A stretch of DNA of 5,796 nt from positions 1 through 5,796 of the forward strand of contig CAMLGD010000206.1 in assembly GCA_946479405.1 (NCBI GenBank), in the 5' to 3' direction. This DNA comes from an uncultured Vogesella sp. Lineage in GTDB: Bacteria > Pseudomonadota > Gammaproteobacteria > Burkholderiales > Chromobacteriaceae. A program made the translations under genes and the position numbers. The notes below the pieces were generated by a model that saw only the letters and a list, made by a program, of their open reading frames with translations, was not told where the DNA came from and ran no database searches. Within the stretch, counting starts at the first letter, position 1, and every line of letters starts with the position of its first letter. Positions 4,826-5,796 of the stretch are shown here, piece after piece.

Positions 4826-5796
4826 ATGCAGCAAAACCAGACTCTTCTCAACAAGATCATGAACGGCAGCATCGTGCTGCAGATCCTGATCGGCATGCTG
4901 GCCGGTATCGCCGTGGCCAGCTTCTCCCCCGACACCGCACAGTCGCTGACCTTCCTCGGCAGCCTGTTCGTCAAAGGCCTGAAAGCCGTGGCGCCGGTAC
5001 TGGTATTCGTGCTGGTGGCCAGCGCCATTGCCAGCAAAAAGCAGGGCGTGCAGACCAATATGCGCCCGGTGCTGACCTTGTACCTGCTGGGCACTTTCCT
5101 GGCCGCCGTCACCGGCGTAGTGGCCAGCTTTGCCTTCCCGATCACGCTGAAACTGGTGGCCGCCGCCGGCAGCACCACCCCGCCCAGCGGCATCGGTCAG
5201 GTACTGAACAACCTGGTGTTCCAGATTGTGGATAACCCGATCAACGCCATTGCCACCGGCAACTACATTGGCATTCTGACCTGGGCCGTGGCGCTGGGTA
5301 TGGCGCTGCATCACGCCAGCGACAGCACCAAGCTGCTGCTGAACGAACTGGCCGACGGCGTATCCCGCATCGTCGGCATCATCATCCGCTTTGCCCCGGT
5401 GGGCGTATTCGGCCTGGTAGCCGAATCGGTGGCCACTACCGGCCTGTCCGCGCTGCTGGGCTACAGCCAGCTGCTGCTGGTGCTGGTAGGCGCCATGCTG
5501 TTCATCGCGCTGGTGGTCAACCCGCTGATCGTCGGCCTGACCATCCGTCGCAACCCGTTCCCGCTGGTCTTCACCTGCCTGCGCGAAAGCGGCATCACCG
5601 CCTTCTTCACCCGCAGCTCGGCGGCCAACATCCCGGTGAACATGAACCTGTGCAAGAAGCTGGGGCTGAATGAAGACACCTACTCGGTGTCCATCCCGCT
5701 GGGCGCCACCATCAATATGGCCGGTGCTGCCATCACCATCTCGGTGCTGAGCCTGGCCGCGGTGCATACCCTGGGCATCGCCGTGGATCTGCCCAC
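4826..5796 (+). CDS. sstT: Serine/threonine:Na+ symporter SstT (3' end cut by window edge)
   Basis: SstT is an inner-membrane carrier of the dicarboxylate/amino acid:cation symporter (DAACS) family that imports serine and threonine with sodium. The frame is open for 323 codons from the ATG at 4826 to the right edge. Hydrophobic spans include about residues 15-35, 45-68, 78-103, 146-161, 182-203 and 212-235. They are followed by the serine-rich re-entrant loop TRSSAANIP (262-270) and the NMAGAAI motif (297-303), in the place of the NMDGT sodium-site motif of GltPh-type relatives. The stretch [14 protein letters not shown] followed by [12 protein letters not shown] is characteristic of SstT. 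E. coli SstT has about 414 residues, so roughly 90 are missing beyond the edge. The ribosome binding site (GTGGAA, 5 nt before the ATG) is weak. The gene has an extended -10 promoter with a palindrome upstream and a leader of about 130 nt. Confidence 0.96.
   Translation, partial: MQQNQTLLNKIMNGSIVLQILIGMLAGIAVASFSPDTAQSLTFLGSLFVKGLKAVAPVLVFVLVASAIASKKQGVQTNMRPVLTLYLLGTFLAAVTGVVASFAFPITLKLVAAAGSTTPPSGIGQVLNNLVFQIVDNPINAIATGNYIGILTWAVALGMALHHASDSTKLLLNELADGVSRIVGIIIRFAPVGVFGLVAESVATTGLSALLGYSQLLLVLVGAMLFIALVVNPLIVGLTIRRNPFPLVFTCLRESGITAFFTRSSAANIPVNMNLCKKLGLNEDTYSVSIPLGATINMAGAAITISVLSLAAVHTLGIAVDLP

Noticed and set aside
4782..4862. Upstream reading frame starting MRGQQTNN that overlaps the sstT start
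   Set aside because: Its ATG sits in the loop of a hairpin with no ribosome binding site, and it overlaps sstT out of frame. There is no evidence that it is translated.
4682..5767. Long minus-strand open frame (361 codons) opposite sstT
   Set aside because: It is antisense to a clear SstT coding frame; its composition (Gln, His, Gly, Asp, no hydrophobic core) is that of a shadow frame.

Overview
The window is ordinary-looking chromosomal DNA from a GC-rich Gram-negative bacterium. Strong G/C preference at third codon positions, the RecG N-terminus, the Sec-exported DUF2147 protein and the general gene style suggest a betaproteobacterium. My best guess is the order Neisseriales (Chromobacterium/Vogesella-like), but that is an impression and not a computed placement. 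I see no mobile element, CRISPR array, tRNA or rRNA.

Layout, left to right. (1) 1-1984, minus strand: most of recG, the ATP-dependent branch-migration helicase, whose last roughly 20-30 residues lie beyond the left edge. (2) 1985-2146: a spacer with two adjacent perfect palindromes. One of them has a T-rich tail and is a convincing terminator for the next gene. (3) 2147-2578, minus: a small exported DUF2147 protein. (4) 2677-3450, minus: a YfcE-like calcineurin-type metallophosphoesterase with all its metal-binding motifs. (5) 3451-3675: a gene-free spacer crowded with five inverted repeats. One is a 15-bp stem that is fully paired only when read as minus-strand RNA. (6) 3676-4521, minus: a PhzF-family isomerase/epimerase-like enzyme. 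(7) 4522-4825: a divergent intergenic region holding a 25-bp near-perfect palindrome directly upstream of an extended -10 promoter, then a 130-nt leader with two hairpins. (8) 4826 to the right edge, plus: sstT, a sodium-coupled serine/threonine importer, missing about its last 90 residues.

The four minus-strand genes do not form an obvious pathway. Each has its own ribosome binding site or spacer, and the spacers are about 100 to 225 nt with hairpins, so they look like mostly separate transcription units, not a tight operon. The two genes cut by the window edges (recG and sstT) were read directly from the sequence. Both are open throughout and match their families closely.

No new multi-gene system is visible. 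The parts worth a second look are regulatory: the palindromic operator candidate at the sstT promoter with its structured leader, and the hairpin-dense spacer between the PhzF-like gene and the phosphoesterase gene.
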